Below are positions 35,214 through 46,999 of a DNA stretch of 64,000 nt, piece by piece. Source of the DNA: Melampsora larici-populina 98AG31 (taxonomy: Eukaryota > Basidiomycota > Pucciniomycetes > Pucciniales > Melampsoraceae). Where the stretch lies: NCBI RefSeq assembly GCF_000204055.1, contig NW_006768798.1:1-64000 (forward strand), given 5' to 3'. The notes beneath the pieces were generated by a model. That model was given only the letters and a program-made list of their open reading frames with translations. It did no database searches and was not told where the DNA came from. The translations under genes and the position numbers were made by a program. Each line of letters starts with the position of its first letter. Within the stretch, counting starts at the first letter, position 1.

Positions 35214-35956
35214 CACTACACAAAATATAATATTTTCTGGGCAGAAAATTAAATTATTGATACACAAAAATATTGAGAGGCCAGGAGAAGGGCAAAAAAT
35301 AAATAAAAATATGCATCTTGTTCCCTGCGGTGAGAGCTTCACTCTCCACATTTTTCCATATTTATACCGTCCGTAATGATAAGTGTACTATCAATAAACC
35401 TTCNNNNNNNNNNNNNNNNNNNNNNNNNNNNNNNNNNNNNNNNNNNNNNNNNNNNNNNNNNNNNNNNNNNNNNNNNNNNNNNNNNNNNNNNNNNNNNNNN
35501 NNNCTATGTAGCTAGTATGACAATCATTCTATGGATCTGTATGTACAAATGTACAAAAAAGATTATATCTTTTTTAGCAGACCAGCATGCTGTGTGGTCC
35601 TATTATGAACTATTTGGAGGACAATTCCAGCTTACCAATGCACCCAAAATCGAGCGTTTTGGACCGGAATTGAAAAAGTTATGAGTATTTTCAGAAATCA
35701 AAAGTTTCTCTAAACACTAATGAGCCAAATCTCAGTGCTTGTTACAGGTTGTAATTGGATGATTGTGAAGGTTTATTGTTAGTACACTTATCAATACGGA
35801 CTGTAAAAATATGGAAAAATATGGAGAGTGAAGCTCTCACCGCAGGGAACAAGATGCATATTTTTATTTATTTTTTGCCCTTCTCCTGGCCTCTCAATAT
35901 TTTTGTGTATCAATAATTTAATTTTCTGCCCAGAAAATATTATCTTTCTTGTAGTG
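35214..35956. mobile_element. CACTA-type MITE, second copy (contains gap)
   Basis: Begins CACTACACAAAATATAATAT and ends CTTTCTTGTAGTG, with TTT on both sides (35211-35213, 35957-35959). Sequence is clearly the same family as 19758-20573. The middle includes 100 N (35404-35503). It sits between an SNF2 fragment on the minus strand and a Sec14-like fragment on the plus strand. Confidence 0.9.
35404..35503. other. Assembly gap (100 N) inside the MITE
   Basis: Exactly 100 undetermined bases within inverted-repeat sequence, which probably caused the assembly break. Confidence 1.
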
Positions 35957-35959
35957 TTT

Positions 35960-36463
35960 CTTCAAAAACCACCAGTAACATTGACTAACTCTAAGATATC
36001 TGGCAAACAGAATACCAAACCATCAGAAGATCAAATTAAATTTGTTGTCTGGTGTCTTGAAAGGACTGTTGATTTGATGCCACCTGGGGTAGAGGCACTT
36101 ACTTTACTCATTGACTTTGGTTCATCTAAAGTCCATAATGCATCTGGTCAATGTTAGTATTTTTATTCTTATGTGACTTTATTTCTAATCCACTGACTCT
36201 CATCTCTTTGAAATCATAGCTACTACACTAGGTCAAGCGAAACAAGTTTTAAACATCCTTCAAACTTATTATTGTGAACGTGAGTTTTCATGTATTCTCT
36301 GACATTTGAAAAATTGATGACAAGATTTCAACTGTTTGAATTGATATTTGATCTTTCACACAGGACTTGGTAGAGCCGTCTTCATCAATGTGCTGTGGCT
36401 TTTTTGGGGTTTTTAGAGACTGGTCAAACCATTTATGGACTCTAGAACGGCCAACCAGATTAA
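35960..36463 (+). pseudogene. Sec14-like CRAL-TRIO domain fragment
   Basis: Three exons follow the MITE: 35960-36153 (FVVWCLERTVDLMPPGVEAL, TLLIDFG), about 36222-36277 (LGQAKQVLNILQTYYCER, ending at GTGAGT) and about 36363-36463 (GLGRAVFINVLWLFWGF then a stop, then VKPFMDSRTANQIK). This order is the core of the CRAL-TRIO lipid-binding domain of Sec14/Pdr16-type phosphatidylinositol transfer proteins. A TAG replaces the expected aromatic residue after LFWGF. The N-terminal part is missing because the MITE boundary lies immediately 5', and no downstream exons were found. Confidence 0.75.
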
Positions 36464-36599
36464 GTAAGATGATTGACACAAAAATCGATGATACATGATT
36501 CTCTTTGTACTTACTTTGATGTCTAAGACTCGGTTGATGTCGTCTACACATGCAATTAAATTATGAGTACGATAAAGCCATTTCTAAGTAAAGAAAAAA

Positions 36600-37560
36600 T
36601 TGACGAGTTGTTTAGGTTTTGTAGGAAAGCTTGGTTAACAGTTTAGAAATTCTGATTGCTTACTTGATTGTGTGCATCTTTTCCTACTTTTCTATGCCAT
36701 TGACAGACTATGATAATGTAGTTAAAGTTCAAATATTGTAACCAAATCCAAGGTAAGCAAAATATAAATGATCGTAATGAACATGATATTTTTATTTTAC
36801 GGGATGGAAGGCTTACTATGTATAGCACTAAAAACATGAACCGTCCCAAAAATATGATCATAAGAAACTCATCAGTGATTATAAAAGAAGTAAAGTTGAA
36901 AAGGAAAAACAAAAGGTATTACATACCCTAATCGTTTATAATTTCCATGTTCATAATCTAAACAAAGGTTAGTAGCTTTATTAATTATATACCCATTTTC
37001 ATGTTTCCATAGTTGTAGAACTGCATCATCTCCAACTGTAAAGTAAACCGAACAAAAATCGATGAGATGTGGAATTGGTTTTTCAATGAGGTATTATATT
37101 GAGGGATGAAGCTTAATGAAAATAAAACTTACATTTTTGATTGACTACTACTAGCCTTGTCTACGATTGTATTTTTCAAAAACGTCACTTCATTATTTTT
37201 TGGGTGAAGGATGAGATCAAAATATGTTGCTAACGCACAGGTTTGTAACTTCCACTCTGAGGTTGTAAGACTTTATTTGATAACAATGACAAAAAGAAAA
37301 GAAAAGAGATATCATTTTACTTTAGTCTTACTTCAGAATTGATCGTCCAAACGTTCAAGAATTAAGAATGAAGAAGTTCCAAGAAGAATAATCAAAATGA
37401 AATCCACTTACTTTGATATAAAACCAACCTAAATTCAAAAATCGGAAATTCAATCAATGTGGCATTTGGGATTTGCCTTAAGCTCAATTGATTGTGAGTG
37501 AGTGAAGACTTGGAGGAATGAAAGGCAAGAAAAAATAGGTTCTCTAAATATCAAGATCAG
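36600..37560. other. Spacer, no gene seen
   Basis: AT-rich; a short minus-strand frame at 36912-36643 is hydrophobic but unsupported. Confidence 0.35.
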
Positions 37561-37629
37561 GAAGGATATCGATAGGGAGCTTGAATTCGATTGGGAAAAT
37601 AGGCACTACTGGGGCCCAGACGTGATTTC

Positions 37630-37786
37630 TTGACCCCAGCCTTCATCGCACGATCACCGAGTGATCGTGCGATGAAGAGACCACCTACCTGCTAGGTGGT
37701 CTACCTTTAAAAGGTAGACCACCTAGGATTTAGGTGGTCTAGCCACCCACCACACAATCACTTGGTGATCGTGCGGTGGAGGACCA
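37630..37786. repeat. Nested hairpins with ACCACCTA.TAGGTGGT modules
   Basis: Two GATCAC..GTGATC hairpins (CATCGCACGATCACCGAGTG and its complement, then a shorter partner near 37758) flank a second palindrome. That one is built from GACCACCTA...TAGGTGGTC on both sides of TTTAAAAG. The ACCACCTA/TAGGTGGT module resembles the one in the foldback satellite at 17640-18530. Confidence 0.75.
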
Positions 37787-38422
37787 GTGGTATTATTGAA
37801 ACATATGCTCCTGTTGTTTCACAATTTGAACAAGGACGACGCGAAAGATTTGGCCATCCTTGATTGCGCTATCTGCGCCTTCTGGGGTCTAGCTTGTTTA
37901 GCTGAACTGGCGTACGACACATCCTTCAGGAACACTGGTTGGATCAACTTAGTTTGGTGTAGTGATGTCTTTCAAACAGATGGAGCGTCGAACTCCTTTA
38001 CTCTACAAGTGAGAGGCGCAAAAATGGCGAAGGCGGGGGTGTCACAACGTATCCTATTGAACAGTCAACCAAATCCTTTATGCCCAGTTCGGGCAGTAGT
38101 ACGACGCTTGGCGACGACATCCATGGGGTCTGATTCCTTGTTCATTTACCCTGGACCTGATGGCATATGACGTAATTTGAATTGTTCCATGGTGGCATCG
38201 AGATGCATTTGCGTGTGGGGGTCACACGGGTGGCATGGCATATCTGGCCACTTGTTTCGTGTCAGAGGAGCGTCTTACAGGGCCGCCCTCGGCATCCCTC
38301 ACCAGGACATCACGATTTTAGGATGTTGGACGTCACAATGTTATAGACTCTACCTTCGAGAGTATTCACCAGGTGACATGGATGAGACGGTTGAGCTGTT
38401 GAATATGATCAATAGGGGTTGA
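37787..38422 (+). pseudogene. Tyrosine recombinase catalytic domain, inactive
   Basis: One frame interrupted by a single TGA (38168). Family landmarks are LAILDCAICAFWGLACLAEL, QVRGAKMAKAGVSQRILL, NPLCPVRAVVRRL, GHLFRVRGASYRAALGIP and CWTSQCYRLYLREYSP. The H-x-x-R pair (GHLFR) and a C-terminal Tyr are kept. The first catalytic Arg, expected in FWGLARL, is Cys (TGT), so catalysis is lost even without the stop. The core-binding N-terminal domain is absent; the frame begins against the nested hairpins at 37630-37786. It belongs to a different YR lineage from the fragments at 1-2701. Confidence 0.8.
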
Positions 38423-39008
38423 AGGACTCAGGTTAGCACAAGTTGGGGTTGCGCATAGGCTCAGGCTTGCACACAAACCCAAGTTTTGGGTGTAGCGCTA
38501 ACCCCTTTCTCGTGCGTTTTCCTAGACCTAGGCTGCTTTGCTCTGTGTGTTAGAGTGTTTTCGTCTTACCCCTGTCTCGACAAATCCTTTTGACCACTGC
38601 TAGTCCCAAGGGCTAGACCCTAGCGCGGCTACTGGCAAAAGGTTGTCAGAGGGAAGAAGAAGCCACCTCTCCCCCACACCCCATACACAACTGTATGGCG
38701 CACACGTATTATAAAGTTATAAACATATGATGAAATGAACTCATAGTGAATATGTTACTATAAGCGCCACGAGGCGCACTGATAGGCTTCAGAGTGAGAA
38801 TCCACGAGCCGATATAACTGACCGTAACAAATGGATGTTGTGGAAGTAGTCAATTTTCTGGAATGAGATGAATTAGTAGGGGAAAAGAAGATGGTGATAT
38901 GATTGAAGACAGTTTTAGGCAAATTAGAGAAGAACATAAGATCAAAAGAAGAGGGAAAAAGAAAAATATTTAAACAATTCATTTTCTGTCAATTCATATA
39001 CAAATAAA

Positions 39009-39035
39009 CTAGCACGACTGGGCGGCGGGCGCCGC
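39009..39035 (-). mobile_element. Helitron 3' terminus (hairpin plus CTAG), second element
   Basis: Minus strand: the same 16-bp GC hairpin as at 4853-4868 (here 39035-39020), a 7-nt spacer, then CTAG (39012-39009) followed by T. The flanking sequences differ completely, so this is an independent insertion of the same family. The body extends to higher coordinates. Confidence 0.65.
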
Positions 39036-39425
39036 ATCAACATCTCACATCAGTCTGATCTCCCTTCATTCCTGCCTACGTAGATGCATAATACCTGTGT
39101 CTGACCAAGTGCTGATCCCATCAGTCTTTGTCCATTACTGATTTTGAAGTGAGTGCTTTTCCAAACCAATTGGGTCATCAAATTTTGAATCCACAATCAA
39201 CAATAACCATGGAGAGTCTGCGTTGTTGTTTTTTGTAACTTCACCAAAATATATCCAAGGATTTCATCTACATTTTGTTGGTTCAATACTTGTGTTGTCC
39301 TCTTGTTCTTCTTCTTTTTCTTCTTTAACTCAGGTATATAATATGTGGAAACCTTTTGAATTAAAAAATTAAAGAAAACTTCAACATGATCAAAATTTCA
39401 AAAAGTTGATAAAATCTTCCAAACT

Positions 39426-40770
39426 TTACAAAAGAAAAAACACAATAATCATACACACAAAACACACTTCACAAACTTCAATACTATTCCATATCTTTTC
39501 ACTTTGAATATCCAAAACATTATCCAAAGAGGAACCTTTAATAGCATCAGATGATCTTTGCCAACAGATTTCACAAACCCTTGAATTTTCTTTTATTGTA
39601 GTAATCCAACAATTTTCAACATCAAACTTTAATTGATGACCTCCATACAAAATCCCAGATCTAATTCCAATCTGGTTTATGTTTTTATTTATATTTGAAT
39701 TAAATCATTCTTGACTGATTTTCAAATATGGTTTTGGTTCTCTTTTATGAATTGATGTACTTATTGGTTTGATTGAATGAGTCTAGATTGTAAGTGGTTT
39801 GATTAATTCCGGTGATCAGTTGAAGTCTTGTTAATGTTCTTCTTCTTATTCTAGCAGTACTGAGTTTTCAATGCCTTCCTTTAAAAATCAAACAAACCAA
39901 AAACAAAAACAAAAACGATCAAAAATCCGGACTCAAAGTGTTAGATGTTTTCATTTACTTCAAAATTAACTTGATGAAATTGATTTTTGATAACTTACTT
40001 TGAAAGATAAGGTTTAAGTTCCAATGAAAGAACTCCAAGCAGATCTTCAATTACTACAGCTTTACATCTTTCTAAACAAATAATTTTTGTAGTCAAAGGA
40101 TCAAAGATTGACCATCTTCCATGGAACTTCTAAAGATGTTTTTTTCTCAATTTGGTTCAATCCAATAATTCAACATAAAACTAAACCAAAAAAGAATCAA
40201 GATTTGAGTTAACATCATTTGATTTTAATATATGCAGAATTGACTTACATGATCATGATTTCCTTGAGTAGAAACACTTAACATCCATTCTCAATTAACT
40301 AAAACCCTAACCGATCTTAAACCTCCAACTTGGCCAATCACCATATTCTTTTCACAGCTTCCAAATTGTACTGGTACTGAAGATCTGGATAATTCCAATC
40401 ACCTGTATTGTGATTCAAATGCATTTCAAGCAATTGACATTTTAGAATAATGAACATCTTGAATTAATTTGAATTGCAATTCAATCAGATATCTTATTCG
40501 ATTTTCATTTTCTGTATTTCTGTTGAATTCATAAGTTCTATTCCAGTCACTGTCAAAGCTAATTAATATAAGAACCCAATAATCAGTCAATTTATTCAAA
40601 AAAGAGGAAAAAACTGATGCAAAAAACTTTACATTTCTTTTCTGCTTCAAACCAACTTTCAAACCAAGTTTCATTTTTTAAAACCATTTCAAAAGTACCA
40701 AACCAATTTTCATTATTAGAACAATCAGATGCAAATTCAAGAAAAAGTTGAAATTCCTTTTCTTGATAGA
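39426..40770 (-). CDS. Exon fragments of an unrecognised gene inside the second Helitron
   Basis: Minus-strand coding-like pieces in order are LEFASDCSNNENWFGTFEMV (near 40735), FDSDWNRTYEFNRNTENENR (near 40555), a Cys/Leu-rich piece with SIFDPLTTKIICLERCKAVV (near 40100), and GGHQLKFDVENCWITTIKEN followed by CEICWQRSSDAIK (39650-39426). Possible introns separate them. I do not recognise the protein. The direction matches the Helitron 3' end at 39009, as is usual for captured gene fragments. Several joins contain stops, so it may be a pseudogene. Confidence 0.35.
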
Positions 40771-40999
40771 TATATTGCAGTCAATAGAAGTTTGTAACCA
40801 AAGATGTAGATTGTTTTTGAAAAATCAGCATTCTGAGGAGCCCTCATAACCAAATATGTAGATCGTTTTTGAAGAATCAGCTTTCTGATAAACCCTCATA
40901 TGATTCGCTAATGTTTAAGCTTTGGGTTTGTAGTCTTTTTCTTTCTTTTGCTGGATTTGATTTGAGTTCAATTTTGAATTTAACTCAAAGAAAATAGAG

Positions 41000-43400
41000 A
41001 CTGTTATAAAAAACTTTGAAGTTGTTCAATTGTCTAGAGTGTTGAAAAATTACACTTACTTTTAAATACTTTCAACTTGATTGATCTCTTTAGCGTTGAA
41101 ATAGAATTGGTTTACTGATCCTTTTCAATCTTTGTTTGCTTGATGATTTTGATGGTACGTTTGGAGAATGTATTTAGGGTCTTGGATGAATATGAACTAA
41201 GTAGGTGTGAGCGAGATGTTGATGGCAGATATGTAGAAGGGTTTCATTGGCTTTTTTAGATGATGAATTGTTCATTTCATCACGATTTCCTAATCTATAC
41301 ATACCCAAAAGAAAATGAATTCAAGGCTGGGAAAATGTTCCAAGTGAAATTCGTAACACATTTTGGCAAGATATAAACCTACATTCTCGCGCTCCAAGAG
41401 GATATGTGAAGGTGTGGAACGGTAGCACAGTCGGTAAGGTGGCAAGCCGAGTGTGCTAGGTACTGCAAGTCGGTGATAGCTACTGATGATAGCCTTCGCC
41501 TTTGCCGTTTGAGGCTCCACTTGATTGGCGGAGTTGCTTTCTGTCACCTGTCCATAGAGATCAAGTTGAAGAGAATGGCAAGTAGTTTGGATCGCTTCAC
41601 CGTAATAGTAATGATGATCAACCGATAAATGATTCACTTTGATCTTACGCACCTTTCTTAAGGTTAGTAGTCCATTGTCCTAGAACTACCTTTCACATTT
41701 GATTGAAATATACCATTAAATTTCATTGTCTGGGCCTTGCTTTAAGCTTCTGGTATCTGATACACCCCAAAAAACCGTACGCCTTAACTCTGTTTAGGTT
41801 TGGATTGAAGGTCTATAAACTGGAGCGGGATGAGAGAAGGTCTACTTTTGTGAATCCTGTGGCCTTTGTTTCACAGATTATTGAGCTTTCTTAACTCTCT
41901 TAAATGTTTTATGGATGATAAAGAAAGATAATTGGATCAGATTGAATTTCATTGCAACAGTATCTCAATTGGAGAGTTACTTACAGGTCTGATATCTTGA
42001 TCAATTATCATCAAACTTGCTTTAGTCTTTACACACAGATCTTGGATATTATTGAATCAACTTGCAATACTTTGAGGATGACTGAAACGTTTGTCGAGTT
42101 GAGGCAAAGTATGGTGAACTGTCAATGAGCATGTTCAACTTGAATTTGGGTCTCGTAAGTCAAGAAATTTCATTCAAGTCAGTTAAGTCAGGCTTACAGT
42201 AGAGAGTAACCGGTACAGATTCATTGATTCAATCAAGCTCTTGAAAGCCTTAGACTGATGCTAAAAGATTGTTCAAAAAGGTCTTCAACATCAATTTCGG
42301 GATTATGGAAAGAGGCAAAAAAAGACTTACATATCAAATGAAAGATTCATAAGCCACAGTCAGAATCATTCTTGGTGGCCTGTGTTGCTTTGAGTCATTG
42401 CTTCATTACCAATTTCATGCCTAATGGTGTTGGGTTTGTTTTATCTCATGAACGTTATCTGATCTATTGTTTGGATGGAGGTTTTTCAAACTGAAATGGT
42501 TTGTCTCTTGTCTTTTTGAACTCAATGTTGATGTGCATGGTGAGTTGATTAGCTGTTTGATCTTGCTGAAGAACATAATGGCTGATATTTATCGGATTGT
42601 TGAGACATGATAATTAGATTTTTGTTGATGATGTCATTGAATGATATATTGATTCTTGATGAAACAATGAATTGGTGATTGCTGCTGATCTGAGGAGGTT
42701 GATTTGAATTTGAAGTATAGTTGGTCAAGAAGTTGAATCAAGTGGTATGTAGATCATATATTTAATGTTGGATGCTTGCGGGTTGAAGATACCAGCAAAT
42801 GAGTAAATCTAGGGTGAAACACGTGGATGTCAAAAAGAATGGCTTGGACGTGTAAACCTGGAAATGTCTAGTAGGGTTTGGGAGTTTTGTAAGTTTTGTC
42901 TGGGAACACGGTTTCCCTTTAACTTGAATGATTCTGTAAAAAATAAATAGATCTGTTTTCAAAAATAATCCTAAATAAATGTTATAACAAGTAGTGAACA
43001 GAGTTAAGTATAAATTTCATCAGTTTTGCATTAAAGAGTTAATTTCAATTTCCTGAATTGCCTAAGAAATTTGAGAAATGGTCTATGAAAGTAAGATTAA
43101 AATTCTTATAAAATAAATTATCTTTGGGATGTGAGATTTAAAAACAGAAGAAGGGGAGGTGTGCAGTGTCGTTAAGTTGAGGAAAAATTTGTGTGTTGTT
43201 CATATGTTTCTCTATCTCAACTTTAAACAATCTTATAGTGTTAGCAAAATAAACAGATTTCAGTCAATTGAATAAGTTATAATCAATCAAATTAAAATAA
43301 TATTCAAGATTCAATTTTAACAAATCAAGACATCTTCCATATCATCATACAATCCTAACCTATCAAGTTCTGAACTCAATGCTCTCTCATTGGCACTCAA
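41000..43400. other. Spacer, no gene seen
   Basis: 2.4 kb of AT-rich sequence with only short frames; no terminal repeats or RNA genes recognised. Confidence 0.35.
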
Positions 43401-43421
43401 TACAGTTTGGTTCGTAATCTC

Positions 43422-43942
43422 TTACTCTTCATCTTCTCCCTCATCTTCTTTCTCATTGACCACCACACCTACTTGCTTTTCAACAATATCATCAACTTCT
43501 TCTACCTCTCCTTCTACACACCAAAGTTTTTCCACCAATGAAAAACATTCCTTGTTCACCAAGACCAGAAATAAACCTCTCTAGCTCTCCCCATTCCTCT
43601 AAAAGAGCAATATTGCCAGCTTGAGACTCAGTGACATAAAACACGAGTTTGAACTTTGCATTTGAATTCCTTACATGGTGCAGGAGCTGACATCTCAATC
43701 AAGTTTGAAAAGGATTCATGACCACAATATGGCAAGAATGAGGGTTGAGTCGACTCAGGGTTGCAAGGCAAAGCAGACATTGAACCTGCTGAACAATTAG
43801 GTTCAGAATATCTAATAGAAGTGATACTATTGAAGAAATCTCTAATATCTTTTATTAATAAATTCCAAAGATCTTGAGTCTTAGACTGAGGTTCTGATGA
43901 ATTTTCTGGTGCATTTTGAATTTCATCCTTTGATTCATTCAT
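43422..43942 (-). pseudogene. Unrecognised acidic-tailed ORF, frameshifted
   Basis: Starts MNESKDEIQNAPENSSEPQS (43942) with a helical segment DLWNLLIKDIRDFFNSI. Coding character then shifts frame (GNIALLEEWGELERFISGLG) and again to an acidic tail VNEKEDEGEDEE ending in TAA at 43422. No domain recognised. Two frame changes without obvious introns suggest a pseudogene. Confidence 0.3.
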
Positions 43943-44699
43943 GATTTGATGGTTTTGATTTTGATTTTGTTTTGGTGATGGATCATTTTGATTCTGATTT
44001 GAATTTGAATGATGAGTTGGTGTTGATTAAACAATTTGATTCCAAGGTTGTGAAGTATTTAATAAATCATCTTCATCGGTTTCAGTCTGGAATTGATTTG
44101 AAAGTTGAAAATGAGATCCTCCTACCGTTAATTTTCCCATTCCTTTGATAGTTAAAGTAGAATAGATTGGACATCTTAAGTTTGTCTTAGTTTGTAAGTG
44201 TGGTAATAAGCAATGAAGATAATAATGGATGTGATAAGACTAATAAATTTAAATTTGGTGTTAGTATTGATTGACTCTCTAATTCAATTTGATTTTATTG
44301 AATGTATCAGGTCATTCACAGTCCAATAAGATCTTTCCTTGATTGAGTTCTATTAGGTAAGAGAATGATTGACTTCAATTCACATCCTGTTGTTGTTGTT
44401 GTTGTGGGTGTGGTGATGGTTGTTTTAGTTGTTCTGGTTGATTTGAGAAGCGATTGTGACTAGGTGGGTCTTGTTCCTTAACACTTAGCCCTACCTTGCC
44501 CTACCTTAAGGGGTATATAAAATAGGGGACTTTGATTTTGATTTTGATTTTGAGGTCAATCAAGCGGCAATAGGGAGCAATAGGGCATAGCACTGTCTAG
44601 AGCAGTTGTACAGCTATGGTTTATAGATTGCTCTACATAGCTGGACAGGTAGTCCTGCAATGCAGTGTGATTCAATGTTTCAATGATCCCATTGAAACC

Positions 44700-45110
44700 T
44701 TCATCGCAGAATTGCAATCGTACAATGCTGCAATGATGAATTGGTGACATTCAATGTTTCAATGCAATTGTGCAATGATGCACATTGCCGCAATGATTCA
44801 ATGGATTCAAATTCTGAATCCACTTCATCATTGGATCATTGCATGATGCAATGATGAAATGCTGTGATGCTGTGTTGTTTCAATGGATTCAAATTATTCA
44901 TCATTGAAAAATCACAGCATCACACAATCAATGATGTGATGATGAAATGCTGTGATGCTGTGTTGTTTCAATGGATTCAAATTATGGATCATTGAAACAT
45001 CACAGCATCACACAATCAATGATGTGATGATGAAATGTTTCAATGCTGCAATGGTTCAATGGATTCAAAGTATGAATCCATTGAAACAACATGCAGCATC
45101 GCAGCATAGA
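44700..45110. repeat. Palindromic tandem repeats (GATGCAATGATGAAATG / TTCAATGGATTC)
   Basis: Repeated ~115-bp blocks contain GTGATGCTGTGTTGTTTCAA and its complement ACATCACAGCATCACAC. The array alternates arms and forms successive hairpins. Blocks at about 44850-44960 and 44940-45035 are nearly identical. Confidence 0.75.
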
Positions 45111-45421
45111 TTATGGAATGGTGCAATACTATGTTACAAGTTAAAAGGGGACATGCCTGTGTCTTCCCAACTCTTTGTCATATTCACTCCATCCAGTTTT
45201 TTGCCAATTTTTTCCAATTTAATCACAAAGTATGATTTTTTCTGAAATTCCTAATCTGGTTTTTTGTCTTGGCTGTCTCATGGTGATTGACTTCCCTCTT
45301 GATTCTCAAGACACAGTGTTTCTAGCTCTCAATTGCAATACTGATGCTTGTGTTTTTGTCTTCCACGTCTTCCACAGTATGTCCTATTCAGCCTCCAAAG
45401 CTGATTACAAGAGAGAAAGAG

Positions 45422-46806
45422 CCAGGGCTTGCACAGACACCACACATCAAGAAACAAACAGACAATCCGCAACAATCATGGCCTATCTGATGACACCACA
45501 ATTTTGAAGTTACACCAGACTGACCAAGATGATAACCCCTATCTCTTCTCCAGGGGTAACATGGCATTGGTGGACAAAGAGACAAACTAAGTAATTTCTT
45601 CAGTTAGGTTTATTGACCTGAACAAAGAAGAAGACAATTTTTTCCGTGAGTTGAAGAACACCAATTCCATTCTTTACAAGCACACCACTGCTTGAAATTG
45701 CTTCCTAGTATACTCTTCAGATGATCCAGTGTACTTGGCGTTGATTTTTTGAAATTGGTCATTGGTTCTTGGTTGATAATAATTAGCCATCTGGCCTGCT
45801 GGACGCTTCTTCACTTGAATAGATGACCTAATATGACTCACTTGAGCACTTATAGGATTGGTGAGATCACCGTTTTGGAAGTGAGTTGACAATTGTAGGG
45901 TGTGGTGGGTTGCTCTAACATTCCAGGTCATAAGTGCAATAATGTTTGGCTGAGCTAAGACTACCTCTGCATTGTATTGGGGAAATTTCATATGAGAATT
46001 GTGAATGATGACCTGGTGAGGTTTTCCTTCAGGAAGATCGATTGGAAAGCCAGCGTTTTGGTCAACTGTATCAAAGAGACCAACAGTTTTGTACTAAATT
46101 GCAATGTGTTTGTCAACGCGCCACATGCAGACAACGACTCAACTGACTACACTGTTGGTCTCTTTGGTACAGTTGACCATAACACTGGCTTTTCACTCCA
46201 TCTTCCTGAAGGAAAACGCCACCCGGCCATCACTCACAATTCTCATATGCAATCTCCCCAATACAATGCAGAGGTAGTCTTACCTCAGCCAAACATCATT
46301 GTACTTATGACCTGGAATGTTAGAGCAACCCACCACACCCTGTGATCGACAAATCACTTCCAAAACCGTGATCTCACCAATCCTAAAAGACTCAGATTAG
46401 ATCATCTATTCAAGTGAAGAAGCGTCCAGCAGGCCAGATGGCTAATTATTATCAACCAAGAACCAATGACCAATTTCAACAAATCAACGCCAAGTACACT
46501 GGATCATCTGACGAGTATACTAGGAAGCAATTTCAAGCAGTGGTGTGCTTGTAAAGAATGGAATTGGTGTTCTTCAACTCACGGAAAAAATTGTCTTCTT
46601 CTTTGTTCAGGTCAATAAACCTAACTGAGGAAATTACTTAGTTTGTCTCTTTGTCCACCAATGCCATGTTACCCCTGGAGAAGAGATAGGGGTTATCATC
46701 TTGGTCAGTCTGGTGTAACTTCAAAATTGTGGTGTCATCAGATAGGCCATGATTGTTGCGGATTGTCTGTTTGTTTCTTGATGTGTGGTGTCTGTGCAAG
46801 CCCTGG
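45422..46806. mobile_element. 1.4-kb foldback element with arms ~600-660 bp
   Basis: The left arm starts CCAGGGCTTGCACAGACACC at 45422 and the right arm ends with its exact complement at 46806. The arms remain highly similar inward to about 46085 and 46154, leaving a loop of only about 70 bp. They include GACCAAGATGATAACCCCTA, AACCAAGAACCAATGACCAA and the internal AGGAAGATCGATTGGA / TCCATCTTCCT segment. There is no transposase. Clear target duplications were not found. A partial copy of the arm word TCATCTGACAAGTATACTAG follows the right end. Confidence 0.85.
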
Positions 46807-46999
46807 ATCATCTGACAAGTATACTAGGAAGCAATCAATGGCAAGGAGGTAGTTGTTTCATCTTTTACATGTCAAGTTGTCTCCGTGTTTTTTTATTGCT
46901 GGTCTGTTCTCTCATTTTTCTTTTTGTCTTTTTATCATACACGTCAAGTTGTCTGTTTTATTGTATTGCTGGTCTGTTCTCTCATTTTCCATTATGTCT

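Noticed and set aside
41395..41520. tRNA-derived SINE suggested by GCACAGTCGGTAAGGTGGCA
   Set aside because: A similar word occurs at 2675-2705 but there is no B-box at the right distance and no structured head or tail.
45985..46250. CRISPR-like repeats
   Set aside because: The repeated words are inverted arms of a hairpin, not regularly spaced direct repeats with unique spacers.
45388..46852. Cys-rich short proteins encoded identically on both strands (45388-45585 and 46643-46852)
   Set aside because: They are the two arms of the foldback element read in opposite directions, not genes.
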